Origin: Vitis vinifera
Lineage: Eukaryota; Streptophyta; Magnoliopsida; Vitales; Vitaceae
DNA length: 64,000 bases
Assembly: GCF_030704535.1 (NCBI RefSeq)
Contig: NC_081808.1
Location: 20,572,501 to 20,636,500 of the forward strand
Direction: 5' to 3'
A program made the translations under genes and the position numbers. Shown here piece by piece: positions 36,701 through 50,900 of this stretch (its first letter is position 1; every line of letters starts with the position of its first letter). The notes under the pieces are model-generated. The model made no database searches, was not told where the DNA came from, and saw only the letters and a list, made by a program, of their open reading frames with translations.

Positions 36701-38916
36701 GTGTATTGAAAAGTATCCTAGATATAATGTGTATTGAAAAGTTGATATGATGCCTTAATTAATGAGAAAGAAAAGGTGATGTGGGATCTCCACGGCGCAT
36801 GCAACCCAATCCTAATAAATAGAACAATACCTTGTTTGGCCTGTAATTTGATTCTTCAACTTGTACCATCAATTTGAGGGGACCAAATATAAAAGAGAGT
36901 CAAATTCAAAAGGAGCCGGTAGATAGAATAGAAAGTAAAAGTAGAAAACACTTTCCTCCCTTTGAATTCTTCTCAAGTATATACTTTTAAGGCCGAAAGT
37001 TGAAAAACTAAAATAAAGTCACTGTCCCTAGGAAATCAGGATTAACATATGCTTGCCTTAAATTAATGAATTTGTCCCATGGAAAATCCTGTAAGGCCTG
37101 GAGATGAAAAAGAATTGGGGGTTTTGCAAGACATTTCTTACGTGGTATTGATGCCTTACAATTCGTTTAAGTCAATACCTAACGAGAACATATATTAATT
37201 CATTAGGAAGAAACTACAGGCACGCAATAAATGCAGTCTGTTTGTGCCCAAATTCGTGTTTATCGGATGACAAGAACTTTGCGGAGGTAGACATCATAAA
37301 TCGGAGAAACTCAAAAGTAGCTTAGAGTTGGTGAAATTTGGAGTGATTTTCAATAGTTTTTATCCTTGTGAGAAAGGTGATCAAGCAATATCAGGGGAAA
37401 GGCATCTTCAGAGTTGGATGACAAGAGAGTTATTCTTTTCAGATTGCTTGGATTTTAGCTTTAAATCCGATGCTTCAAACGAGTGCATCTTTATTGGGTA
37501 GCATGGGGCCCTGGGGAGAGAGTGGGAATATATTGCCAAAAGTTAGCATTGGCTTTCCGTAAATTACAGAATAATACTGTATCAGGAGACGTGGAAGGGA
37601 GAACCACCATCTATAATCTTGTAAGTCAAATCATATTGATCAAGCTAATAGTGTAGACATAAAAGCAGAAGCTAGAGAGCTATTGGTATGATACACAATC
37701 TAGGTCGAAGGGAAAATAGTATGGCATAGATTTCAGATCAAAAGAACAGTGTGACACAAAGTGTAGAATTTAATTAAAATAGCGCGACAAAAACAAAGGA
37801 CTCTACGGAGTGGTAGTGCTATAATGCTATTGATAGTGATGCATCTGACAACAACTGTTTCTTTTTGCAGTAAAGGTCAAAAAAGGCGATTCAATGAAAA
37901 TTTTCCTCTTTATATGTTCTTTTTTGTTTTCTTTCCTTGATGCAAGCCTTTTGGGATCACAACTTAGCATATAGCTTTTGAGAGGCAGATGTTTTTTATC
38001 CTCTTAAGTTCCTGCAACTATTTTATTTCCATGCTCTGCTGCACTTTCTCCCTTAATTTTCACATTTTTCCATGACATCCAGAAATAAGAAAATCATTTT
38101 CTTTGATATTTTTGCTTCTTCTCTTAGTACTTTTCCTAGAACCAAACATAGTCTTAGCACTCTACCACGTTATGGAACTTGGTTTCTGCCCTATATGTTC
38201 AACTTGCTCTTTATCTAATGCTGAATGCCTTAATTTTAAGCATTTCTGGATATATTATATTTTCACTCAGTCTAAACAAGATTATGCTTTTTAAGTCAAA
38301 TGTGTGACAATCTCAAAATTGTGTGCAGAGATTGAACCATTGTGTTTTCACAACCTTCAGAGGATCCAGGAAGCAAGAAAGATGAAAACCTGAAATGGGA
38401 GTGCAATGAAGAACAGGAAAGGTGAGAAACTGGAACAAAGAACCACAATGGTTATGACAGAAGTGAAACATGAAGAGTTTGGAGAAAATAGTGGGAAACC
38501 TAAAAAGGAAAGCTCAATAAGAACCTGCACAAAATACACAATATACTAATGCTTAAATTTAAGGCAAGATATGTTGTACCATGAGTTTCAGCTGCATTAA
38601 GTAACACAAAGGGACTTTGACTTGATACAGACAGATCATCACCCCTTAAAATACTGCAGTTAGTACCTTAAACAATAATATTATTTAATCATAGCAATTC
38701 CAATGAAGAAAATATGAGTACATCTGCCTCTTGCACTATTATTTCTTCGTCATATATCAAAGTCACATTTAATCCTGACAGAATGTCTCAAACTATCCTT
38801 TTCCTTATGTTTCAACACATTCTAAATTTCACAAGCTCCTGTGAAATCTCTCTTTAGAGAGTAATATTATTTAACATAATGAATGAGAAGAGGCGTCTTG
38901 GGTTATGTTCTGTACC

Positions 38917-41900
38917 TCAGCTGGAAGAAGCAAGGGAGCCTGGAAGAACTTTATATGGGTTGAGGATCCCATTAGGATCTAGCAACTTCTTGATGGAAGC
39001 CATTAGTTGCACCTGGCCACATGATTCAATGCATTTGAATAAAATGACCATATATTCTTGGAAAACCAACTAGAAAATAGAATATCTACTGTTTGGGAAT
39101 AGCAAAAATACTACTTAAGTCAACAACATAAAATTCTAATGTAGTCCCTTCAACCTCGTTTAACAAACTGCATTTTCTAGCTTAAAATTCTGACAGATGA
39201 ATAACCTAAATTTTATCAACCAAACAATACCAAAATCTGAAGGATTAAGAAGATCCATATTAAGGACCTGAAGTGTAAGCATTTATGGCAATATTACATA
39301 ATTTCTATTCTTGGAAACCCTATAGAATTCAAAAGGAAATTAGAAATTGTACACTGGAAATCTAGAAATTTCCTTGAGCAATTTATTCAAAGAAACTACG
39401 CAAATCCTAATGCCAACGATTTGGGTTCAGCTGCATGACTCCAGATTTACCTTGCACTCTACTGTGATAGTATTCTCTCCGAAATCTCAAGACATAATGC
39501 CTTTTATAACTACCTCAAAAGACAACCTTTTTTTTTTATCTCCCTTGTCCCTGTGATGATTTTCAACTGAAGTATATCACCCCACTGGGCACAGTAATTA
39601 GTCTTCTTATCATATTGTCTAATCATTTCAACTGGAATTACATTTTAAATCTAAGAAAATTCATTTTTCTTGTTTTTTATTTGGCCTTCAGTTAGTAGTC
39701 TAAAAGATATTGAACTTAGAGCAGTACCAAGGAAAATAACCATGCTTGTCAGCAGAGGAAATTCAATCTATTAGGCTATGTTTGGTTCCTAGAAAATTTG
39801 AGGGAAAATGTGAGGGAAAGAAAATAGAAAGGAAAAACGGAAGGAAAGAAAAAGTTAAAATAGATTTAAATTCAATAAATTACTTTTATATGCCACTTCA
39901 AACTCATTTCACTTATTTTAACTCTTTTATATAAATATTAAATAATTTAAAAAGTCATAAGTTTCTAATTAATTTTAGCTATATATAATTTTCTTTGATA
40001 TTTTCTATAGCAAAACCATATATAAGAAAATAATTATTTTTTTAACATTTTTTTCCTTTCCTTAGTATTTTCCTAGAACCAAACATAATGTTAGGAAAAA
40101 GTTCCATCATGTCAAAAGTACATAATGCTTCTCTAGAAGTTAGCAAAGTATAAAGGGGAACACTGTATTATTAGCAAAAATAAAAATAAAAATGCAATAA
40201 CTTTTTAGTAAAGCATACGAGACTTGCCGTTTCAGCTGACTTGCTGTAGTGTATCTTATTAGCTTTCATCAGTCCGACGCCATGCTCTGCACTAATACTC
40301 CCACGATGTTTAGATGTCCATTCATAGACAAAGGGTTCAATTTGTGCTAAAATCTGCATTGTTTCCATCCCAATAAGAAGGCAAATAATTCAAAATACAT
40401 AAATTGACCCTGAACAAAGTAGGAACAGAGATATTACAGCATCATCATACTGTGGTGTTGAAATATTGAGATGCAAGTTGGAATCTCCAAGATGACCATA
40501 GCCCATTACTTTGGCTGAATGACCTAGAAATAGCAATTACAGGTTGAGATAGGGTGAGAAGTTATGAACATATCATACAAATAACAGCTTCTTCAAACTC
40601 CACAGGAAGAATATAGTTTACAAGAATGAAATACGTTAACTATAAACTGGTTATTCTTGACAAGTTGGCAACACATTCAATGTGTCTTTCCTTTTCTCAT
40701 TTCCTCTGTTGGAATAGACCACTCCACAAGGGCCAACTTCTGCATTCAAACCTCACATTCCACTCTGTCCAGCCTCTGAACAGGGAATGTCTAACCATTT
40801 TGCCAAGATGGAGTAATACATCAAAGAAAAAAAAAAAAGATCATTAGTTTGATTACCAAGCCGTACTCGCATTTCCTCAACAAGATCATACATCTTTTCA
40901 ACAGGTATTGACAAATCATATTTGTATACAGCCCCTGCTTTCATTATTGATTCAGGTATACCCTGTGACACGTAAGTAAAATTCACAAAGGAAAACTATT
41001 AAAAGGATGTTTCAAAAAGTAATATAAAAATATATTTTTTCTCCATTGATTTTAAATCACTAGTTGGAATAATAAAGTGCAACAGAATAATAGATTTATC
41101 AATATGGTCATCAGAAAATGACTTTCCACCTACCAAAGGATTCAAAAGACAACTAAATGGTTTAAACAGGGATTGAAATATTCTAGTGCTTCTATTTTTT
41201 TTTTTTATTTGGTCAATGATATGCCTGACACCCATGTCACTGTTTATTTTCTTCAAGGATTACAATGCAGATATTACTGTTCATAGTGGTTAAAAAATTG
41301 CAAACTTTCAATCCCATATGGTGTATACTTCAAAAATGATTTGAGCTGTGTCAGATAAGACAAAGGTGTCATTATTTCACAAGTAATGAGGGAGAGAGTG
41401 AATAAAGTAAATACATCTGGAACAAAAATAATAAAAGAATAACACGAAACAAAAATCTATAGCCTACATTGGGGACTTAAAATTCTGAACTAGCAGATCC
41501 TATCCTAGAAAAAGTTCTTAAAAATCACTCTGCAGCTCACAGCTTCATAGGAATGACATTAGGGAGATGAACTTAGCCTTGAAGAAGTTAGCTGGATGCA
41601 TTGTACATAAGTATGAAATTAACAAAAATTCTTTTTTCTTCTTTTTGGTCTTCATAGGTAACGTTTTTTTTTCTTATTTGTTGCAAACATAATGTAATAG
41701 ATTTAGAATGATACAAACTCACCATACATCTAATCATATTGGACATAAGAATACAGACCTTTAGAAATCTTCACCATAATCTTACATCTAAAAAGCTAGC
41801 CATAATTCACTTGTAGAAGTGATTCTACTAAGCAACTCTCCAATCAACACCAGAACACCTCTCCACTAGGTGATTGTATTAGTGATGTAATAAAACCACA

Positions 41901-44900
41901 ACACAAAGGTAAAGCATTCCTATATGAATATTAAGCATTATGTCATCATGACTCCAAAATTATCCTGCAAGAGATATCTCTCTAAGTTCAATCTTTAAAA
42001 TGTGAAGGACTTGCCAATATAGAGATTTACAAAATGGAAATGTGAACCTCACGAATATGCCAGAATGAGGATGCTTGGTTTATATCCTGTGCCAGAACAC
42101 CATCAGATACCAAACCACCTTCCATTGAGTGAAGTAAGAAGGCTTCAAGTTTCTCTCTGGAAGAATTAACATAAAATCTTAGATTAAGAAATGAGCAGAC
42201 CATCCTTGTGAAGTGATTGAATGGTACAACACATATTGCAGTATAAATACACAAAATAAACATCCACAAGGAATGAATGTCATGGACTAAATGAAACCAA
42301 GGTAGTTGTGATTGTCCATTGTTATTATTGTTCTACTGTTAATTCTAGTCGTACTTGCCTCCTCAGTCACATGTTTTCTGTTGAATTTTGTATTATTTTG
42401 ATCTTCTTACAGCTTTGTAGTCAGTTTCTCAGGGAATTTCTCTTTTCATCTGGGTCACATAGGTAGCCTAATATTAACAGGCCACTATTATTCTGAATGT
42501 GGTAGAACTTAAATTTATATGACAAAAAAGTCAAGCCTCAACTCATGAAAACAGTATTGGGTTTCAGGTGGAAAATTAGTTCAATTATAATTTTGAACTT
42601 GAAGGTAGGAAAACTATGCCTCTTAAAAGATGACCATTCTAAAATGACAGTTCCATTGATGTAACTTTCCTTTTTGGGGTTAATTTAATTTCAGTAAACA
42701 TGGGAAACAAGAGATTTATAGTGAAGGGAGACATTAATCCTGCACTATAATAAGCATATTCCACAAGTTCAATCACAAGAAATTCTCAACTGGACCCAAA
42801 AAGAGGCCTGAGAAAAAGGGTGAGCCCCAGAAATAGAGAGAGAATTGTGAAAGAAATGCCTGAGCTTGCAAAAGACCTGACAGTCGTATAATCTTCACAT
42901 GACCACCACATCAGCATATGTAAATAATTGTTAGCCTTTTCTTAGCCTGGTATACATTATAGGCCCATATCTTAACAGTTGAAGGTTTTAGGGAAGTTTG
43001 TAGCTTAACATGGTAGTAGATTCGAGTGTCTCATATTGCTACAATGAGTTTAGCTTTTAGAAAAATTTGTAGTTTACTAATTATGGATTGCAAAATCTAA
43101 AAAATTATCATTTTGCGTTAAATCTCAATAAGGCCATGAACCAAACAATTTATGTTTCATTCAAGACCATGGAACAAGAACATAAACCTAGATACCAAAG
43201 ATAATTAATTTATAGAATAAAAATAAATAATTCATCAAGAACTTGAAAAACTCACATTCTGCAGATAAATAATGACTAATTGGCAAGAAGATTACTTATC
43301 ATAAGATTCATCACTTCCTGTTGTCTCAATCAGAACATAAAAGTTATGCATCGAGGGAGGTAATGGGTTCCGGGCTCCTTCTAAATGATTCAGAACCTGT
43401 GACATAAATATCTCTTGATAATGATACAAATAATCCAAAATTAAATGCCATTCACTTTTCCTTAGACAAAGCAAAGTCATTCTGCATGACAGACTTACAA
43501 GAGCAATTGCTTAAGAATTAGTTGCCTAAGGAAATACTATGTGCGTCAATCTCCCAGGCAAGCATTCAAAGTTAATTTTATAAACCCTTGGTTCATAATG
43601 TAGTCTTTGCTCAATAACTCTCTTGAAAAATAGGGTTGCAAAATAATTTCTAGCATTAATGATCCTTAAGTGATAGATGATGTGAAGCAGATAAAGAAGT
43701 ACTATTTGATGAAAGCATCATTATTGGCTATAGAAATGTGAAAAATCATGGAAATGTATTTCTTGTCGTGATGGAGGAATTTACAATGAATACATATCGA
43801 GTTTAGAAGGAAAACGATTGAGGAAAATAATCCTAAAATATATTGAATGGATATAGCATTAGTCAACTATATAAACAAGGAAGGAATCCCTCATTTATAA
43901 CCCTAATTTTATCACTGATTTACAGCCCTAATTTGCAGCTTGTACAAGCTGTAAATTTCAATCACAATCAGAAAAATCAATCAAAATTATTCAAGCTCTC
44001 AATTTGAATAATCAGCCAACGAAAAAACTCACCACATTGAATGACTGGTTGTCTATAAATTCAAATGCAGAGAGAATTTCCCCAAGTTTCCTCTTGGCTT
44101 CCAGTAGAAGTTTCTGACAAAACAGAAGGGAGTAGACTTATAAGCTCAAAAATTAACATGAAAAATAAACGTATGAAGGGATCATGAAGTCACAATACAA
44201 GTTGAAAACTTTTTGTTCATATTATTGTAGAAGATAAGTTAATTCACTTTAAGTTAATGTAATTTTAAGGGAATATATAACTAAAGTGTTAAGTAATGAG
44301 ATATAAGAAACTTTCAGCCAAAGCATCAAGTATAAGATGGTACAAAAAAGGTTCTTAGAAGAAAAATTTGTGGCCAAATTGAAAATTTTTATTAATTTGA
44401 GGAATGGGTAAAATCCCTATCTTGTCATTCTTACAAAAATAAATAACTCCGATATGAGGGCCTGGATGCTTAATCTCATATCAAAAGCATTTCAGGCCTG
44501 AATTTTGAAAGACTTCAAATTTGTTCTTCACGGACTTCAAACTTTCAAACTTTTATTCTTTAAGAATCTTTGAATTTGAATTTGAAGAATTTTCAAACTT
44601 GGATTTGAATATCGAAGGTGAGGCTTGAAGAGCTCTTGAAACTTTGAGGCAATCTCTCCAACTTCATTCTTTTGTTGTCTTAAAACCTTTGAGGACCCCC
44701 TATTTATAGTTTGAGAGGGACATATTGGCATAGTTTTCTTATTCTATGTAAATATTATTTCTTAATTAAAGTTAAATTTAGGGAGATACACCTTCATATA
44801 GTATTTATGATGTAAAAACAACATATGATAGGGTTCTTAACAGGAATATTGCAATTGGTTTTAGCAAGGCAGGTGTATTAGCCTGATGTATTGATATGTC

Positions 44901-47900
44901 TGGAGGGCTATGAAGGAATTAAATCAAGTATAAGAACAGGAGGAGAGTTAAAGATAGAGGAGAGTGTGTATTAGCCTAATATATTGACATGATTGGAGCG
45001 CTATGATGAAACTATATCAAACCTAGGAACAAATAGAGGGGCAAAACTAAAGGGGGGTTTACAAAGAGATGCTTAAGAATCTAAAGGTTTTAGGGTAAGT
45101 AGGTCTAAAGTAGGAGTTTTCAGTAGACCCTCATTTAAGTTGTTTTAGTCCTACTTCCGGTTTTACTTGTACGATAATCCTAGTTTACTTCATGGTACAA
45201 GTAAAACCAGAAGTAGGAGTAAAATAACTTAAATGAGGGTCTACTGAAAATCGATTGCTAAAGAATCTCTGAACGTGATTGTTTGTGTTGTCTTGGTTTG
45301 ATCATCTACAGGAAAAGAGATTGAGTGGGATATGACATACAGAATAGATGCATGAAGAAACTAAGCATGTCTGCAGTGTTGTGTGACTGAAATACGTATC
45401 AAGTTAGAGAGGTTCTGTAATATAGACATCGCCAAACACACATTATGGTATGGAATGCTTGGCAATGAAGAAAAGACCCATCCAATAATCAAGCATAACT
45501 GAGCCAAGGATTATTGAGATGGATGGGTAACAAATAAATCAAAAGACAGACTAAGAAACCATGAGCCAAGCAAAGAATTTTAGGATGAGGGAACTGATCA
45601 TACCTGGCAACTTAGATAATCTTTACAAGCAAGGAATGCTACATTTACTGAAGAAAGCTTTGGAGGGGTAAGTATGGAAACTTTAGTTACAACTCCTAAG
45701 GATCCTTCACTTCCTACACCAATCACAGTAGAGAAGCATGTAATTGCATCCTTTAGTGGAAGAACCTTTTAACACTGAAATATCAATAAAATGTTTACTA
45801 GCACAAACCTATAAACAAATGCTTTAGGTCATAACCAGTATTATCTTTCCGTAAAGTCCCAAGCATGTCAAGCACAGTACCATTTGCTAAAACAGCTTCA
45901 AGACCTGCAAGGATGGCCTAAAATGTTCTTCAGAAGACAAACAAATGCTAGAAAAAGAAATTAACCAAGTATCTAAACTCAAATAATAGGAAAATAAGCT
46001 AATAAAGCTCTTAATATTATTGAACTAAATTAAGCAGAGATCGGATCATCAATAAAGCCATGCTTTCACTTCAGCTTCATAATAGATATGAGCAACACAG
46101 ATTTCTAATGTTTTTCTCAAGATGCAGAAGATTAGCACATCATGTTAACAAGGTCCACAGATGATGCATATCATGCAAATAGAAATACTCAATAACTTGG
46201 AGGGGGAAATTATGTACACACATTTTATTGTGATGTGAATTATATATACCTATATGATTGCAGTTGTCCCTTTTCTTAAGTAGGGTTGCCTATCCCCTGT
46301 ACTGAATGTACATAATCCAAAGTATGAGAATGTATATTCTCTGAATCTTTACAGCATGTCAAAATACATCAACATTGGATAAAAACTAGAAGAGTATAGA
46401 TGTTACAACATGACTCAACCTCACACAATTGCATATATACTGCTAAACTAACTTTTTTCCAAAGAGATGCTGGAATAGTATTAGAACTTCACATATTTCC
46501 ATTTTATTTTATTTTTTGAGAAAACTTACAAATATCCCCGAAACGTCCATTTGCCATAAGCTTCAAATCTCTGAGCTACTGATATATAAGCAACTGTGAC
46601 ATTTAAAATTTATAAACAAGTGGATAGGAATTTTCTTTTTCTCATACTTAGGATCATAGAAATATCATATTCAAAAGCCATTAGCTTGTTTCGTTTACTT
46701 CCAAGTTGGAGAGTCAAGACTATAAAACCATCCCATGGTTGAGCGTAACACTCAAAGCCATTAGCATCCAAACTTCTTATGCATGTAACATATTTACTTC
46801 TTAAGATAACATGGATGAGCAATTAGTTAGCTGATTGACTAAGGTAATAGTTAGTATCTGTTGTGCCAATGGAAGCATTAATATAAACAATGTTAGATAA
46901 AAAACATAAAGATAAAACAATCATATACACGGTACACGAGGTTTTAACGTGGTTCAACCAATAATGCTTACATCCACGAATGAGAGAGAATCATTCCACT
47001 ATGCCATAGAGACTATTATGGAGGACAAAACCAGATACAACTATTGGGTTCCCAAAGCATCCCATGCTTCCTCATTCCTTGTATCCACACCTTAAACCAC
47101 AAGCCTCCTCACTCCACCGCATATCTCCCTTTTTTCCTCACATCTCTTACCATTTTTTCTCACATCTCTATCCACCTTGTATAGTATCTACAACCCCATC
47201 TCCATCTCATAACTTTTTCCCCTTATGACCTAGAATATTTATAGAGATATTTCCAACAACTTTCCTTATTCTATAAGGAAATCTAATATTACAATAATAC
47301 ATCAACTTTGGAAATATTCTATGCAATATTCTTTACAAAAAGGAATCTTTACTAATTAGGAATTTGGGACACTTCCCAACACTATCCAACCTATGTTATA
47401 GAATTTCACAATGTTATATAATTTCAGGTAGGAGCATATAAAAAATATTTTCCCCTCTTCCTTGCTATGCCATGCCTGTCCTGAATGTATCCAACAGGCC
47501 ACATGAAATGATACAGGATATTGTGTTTCTACAATTTACTAAGAGCGAAATAATAGATATCAGCTTATCTGCTTTCTTTATGGAAAACTTAACTGCTCTT
47601 GGATACCAATCATGAACATTGCAAGATCAGTACTCAGAAACCATAATTGATCCAACTGCAAGCAAATTAAATATAGCAATATACATAAAACAATTATGGA
47701 AAACCTGAAACTACAAGCAAATTATTATCTACTTCACTCAAAACTGATTTGAATATATCTCAACAATCCTCACCGAGAACATTCCCATGAAGTGATCCAT
47801 AACGAACCAAGCGCAGGCCTCCAGCATTAGTTGAAATATTTCCACCAATTTGGCAGCTTCCTTTTGCACCTAAGTCTAGTGGCATAATAAATCTGAATGG

Positions 47901-50900
47901 AAGAATAATCTACTTAAATATTACAAGAATTGATTTTTCAAATTCCTCTTCTACAAAAGGAAAGGAGCAGTGGCAGAAATATTTAGACTTAAACTAAATT
48001 AAAACCATAAGTGCAATGAACACAGAAATAAATCCAACTTAGAAAATATTCAATTAATCACATCTACAAATAAATAGATGAATCCAGTGATAGTCAAATC
48101 CTATAAATGCCTAGAAAAAAAAATGAAGTCCAATAAATAATAATATATTATCTATTTTTAGATGTAGACTGCTCTTGGAATGAATCAAGATTGTCCAACT
48201 AAATCTCTGGGAAGGAAAATGTATAGTGAAATTGTGAGCTTGAGCTTGCACAGCATAAGTCGATGAAGTTAGTAAAACATGATCAGTTTGGTAGGGTTGA
48301 TGCTTATCACAATCAATTTTCCCGGATGCCATGAGCATCATTTTCATCATAGCCTCAATAAACATTTTACATAACCCAATGCAAGCAAGAAAAAAATCAA
48401 CACACAATCCCTAGTTGGCAGAGGTGCATGATTGTTGAGAACATAAATTCTGACCAGAAGTTCATTTGATATGTTTCAATTTTGGAACAGTGAAGAAAGG
48501 GGTTCTTGTGCCAGAGAGGTGTCAAAAAATACCATACAAAATGGCTAGGTAGCTAAGGCACTTCACATTCTTCAGATTCTCATGGCAAAACCATTCACCC
48601 ATAGTGCCTAATTGATGATAATCACTAAATAGGCAGGTAACACCAATTTTCAATTCCAAAGGCCTTGATGAATTGTGAATGAGTATGATTTGAAAGTTTT
48701 TCTTTTAAAAATGGAAAGAAAAGAAAAGGGTGCATGCAACTGATAATGAAATTAAGCATTGCAAATTGCACAGCCAGTATCATCAGCATAGAAGGCTTTT
48801 TCTCCATGAATGGGGAGGAGCATAGGACTCACAATTCTGTATATAGTGCTATTTTAAAACATGATCCTATCATTTTGATGAACTATGACAGGTAGACCAA
48901 GGAAAGAAAAGTGACAATGCAATAGATAATTACCCTTGATTATCCACGAAAGAAATCAGGTTTTCCAATATGCATCCTGCTTCGCATACCAGTATACCAC
49001 TGACCTAAAAAAAATGCATAGAGTAATCACTTCATGAATAAACAGTGTAAGGTAGTTGCATCGCAGAAAAGAGAGCAGCTATACTGATGGGACTTTGTTT
49101 AGCATTGACTTTAGGGAACATTCAGTAATTGGAACAGAAAATTGAAAAATATGAATTTTGATTATAAGTTGTCAACTGAAAGCTAATAATTTACAGAGAT
49201 GAAAAGGAATGAGAGACAAAAAACCTGCAAGAACTCTAAGAACTAAGCAATAGATAGAAAATCTTCTTGATAGGAAAAAAATGCTATGAAATTCACAAAT
49301 ACAATAAAACCATGTATATGTGACTGTAACGTTACAAAACAAAAATCCTAAGGGGAAAAGGACTGTTGCTTATATATATTATGGAGACAAAGGGGGAAAT
49401 CTTGAGACAAATATACCAAGAAGTGCATCATGCCCACCTTGTCAAAAGATATGATGTTATTCATTGAGCCAATATTAATAATCACCTGCATAATAAATTC
49501 ACCAAAAGAAAAAAGACATAAAAGAGAATCAGAAATTAATAGATTATCTAAAATTATGCCTATCAAAATAAAAAATCAAATCAAATCAAATAAAAAGATC
49601 ATCTAAAATTATTGTAAGAGATAAATGTATGTCGATGTGTAATCATTCATGCTCATATTTGTATTAATATGGACATCCACATGGATGTACTCTTGTACAT
49701 AGAGATTTAATTTGTGTTGATTGGCCCAAATTCAGCACATTGTACCTGAAATTAGGGCAGACAGAGCCATGTGGTAAGTCCACAATGGGCAACGGGGAAG
49801 GCCTCATATTTTTCTGAGACATGGCCCAACCCAAAGTGCATATATATTAAAGTACACGCACATCATATACATATATACATAATACACACATGCATACATA
49901 TATACACTGAATAATATATGTATATACATTGAATAATATGTAGTGTATTTTAAACAATGCATTCCTAGTTCAAATCCTATTTTTTTAATAAATATTTTAT
50001 ATTGAATTAGACAAAACATTTTAGTTGGACCACCAATTTCAAGGCCGGCCAAACTGAGCCTGAACTTGAATATACCATTTTCTTGTAATCTGAGTAAGAC
50101 TGAGTAAGCTCCAGTAACCTGGTTTCTTTTCATGCATAAATCAGAAGTGAGTAGTAAAATGATACAAAGAAAAAGGACAACACTAAATTTTCTTGAGCAC
50201 ATAACAGGTTTAGTTTGTTGTGTATAGATTGTAGGGTGGCCCATTGGTCAGTGATATGATGGTACAAATAAAGCTCTCATCCAAAAAAAGATTGAATAAA
50301 TCAATACATGATAGCAGTGACCACTCCCATGCACTAAAAAGTACCTAAGAAAAATAGCCATTAATCAAGAAGGGAACAACCATATTACCTCATCAAAAAC
50401 AGGAACACTTCCACCTACAAGACCAGTATTTCCACCTTGGGGAACAACAGCCAAACATCTGGAATTACAATATTTGAGGATTTGAGAGACCTGCAATGAC
50501 AATAAAAAAAATTAAACAATTAAAAAAATCTTCAGTTTATGATAAATCTTAAAACAAGAACCACCATTTGTGGCAGCATGCTAACAATAATAAAAAATGG
50601 GCAGACATCAACAACATAGCATTCCGGAATGCTTGCTAGTTTTGGTGAAGAGAAACACAGTTGAGTAAGTGAGTGCGGAGAGAGACAGAGAGAGCAGTGT
50701 AATGCCTCTGTTGTTTTTAACATATTTGAGTGTATTTTCCATTTTAACTGAATGGCTCCATTGTGTTAAAAATAGAATTCATATTTTAAATGAAGAAATT
50801 GGGGAAATTGCTGGCCTTACCCTGAATGAGGTAAATTATTGAAGCCAAATCATTTAGAGAAAACATGAAATTGGTACAATATTACACATTGTAGCAAGGG

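Larger units (their letters stand above)
35616..38916. other. Intergenic region upstream of the E2 gene, with a hAT-like element
   Basis: This contains an AT-rich stretch with (aat)n near 35668-35682, the element at 36227-36692, a 28-bp tandem duplication right after it (gatataatgtgtattgaaaa twice, 36693-36742), and a truncated end of the TGTTTGGTTCC MITE family at about 38090-38155 (right terminus cctagaaccaaacata only). The last about 350 bases are probably the 3' UTR of the D2HGDH gene. No gene is recognised. Confidence 0.5.

Noticed and set aside
45117-45250. Intrinsic terminator or CRISPR-like palindrome
   Set aside because: The genome is a plant nuclear one with spliceosomal introns, so such bacterial features do not apply. 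The hairpin is better explained as a MITE or foldback element.
49804-50244. 146-codon minus-strand frame in a D2HGDH intron
   Set aside because: Low-complexity YMYM/ILLL translation over AT-rich repeats; the flanking D2HGDH exons join without it.
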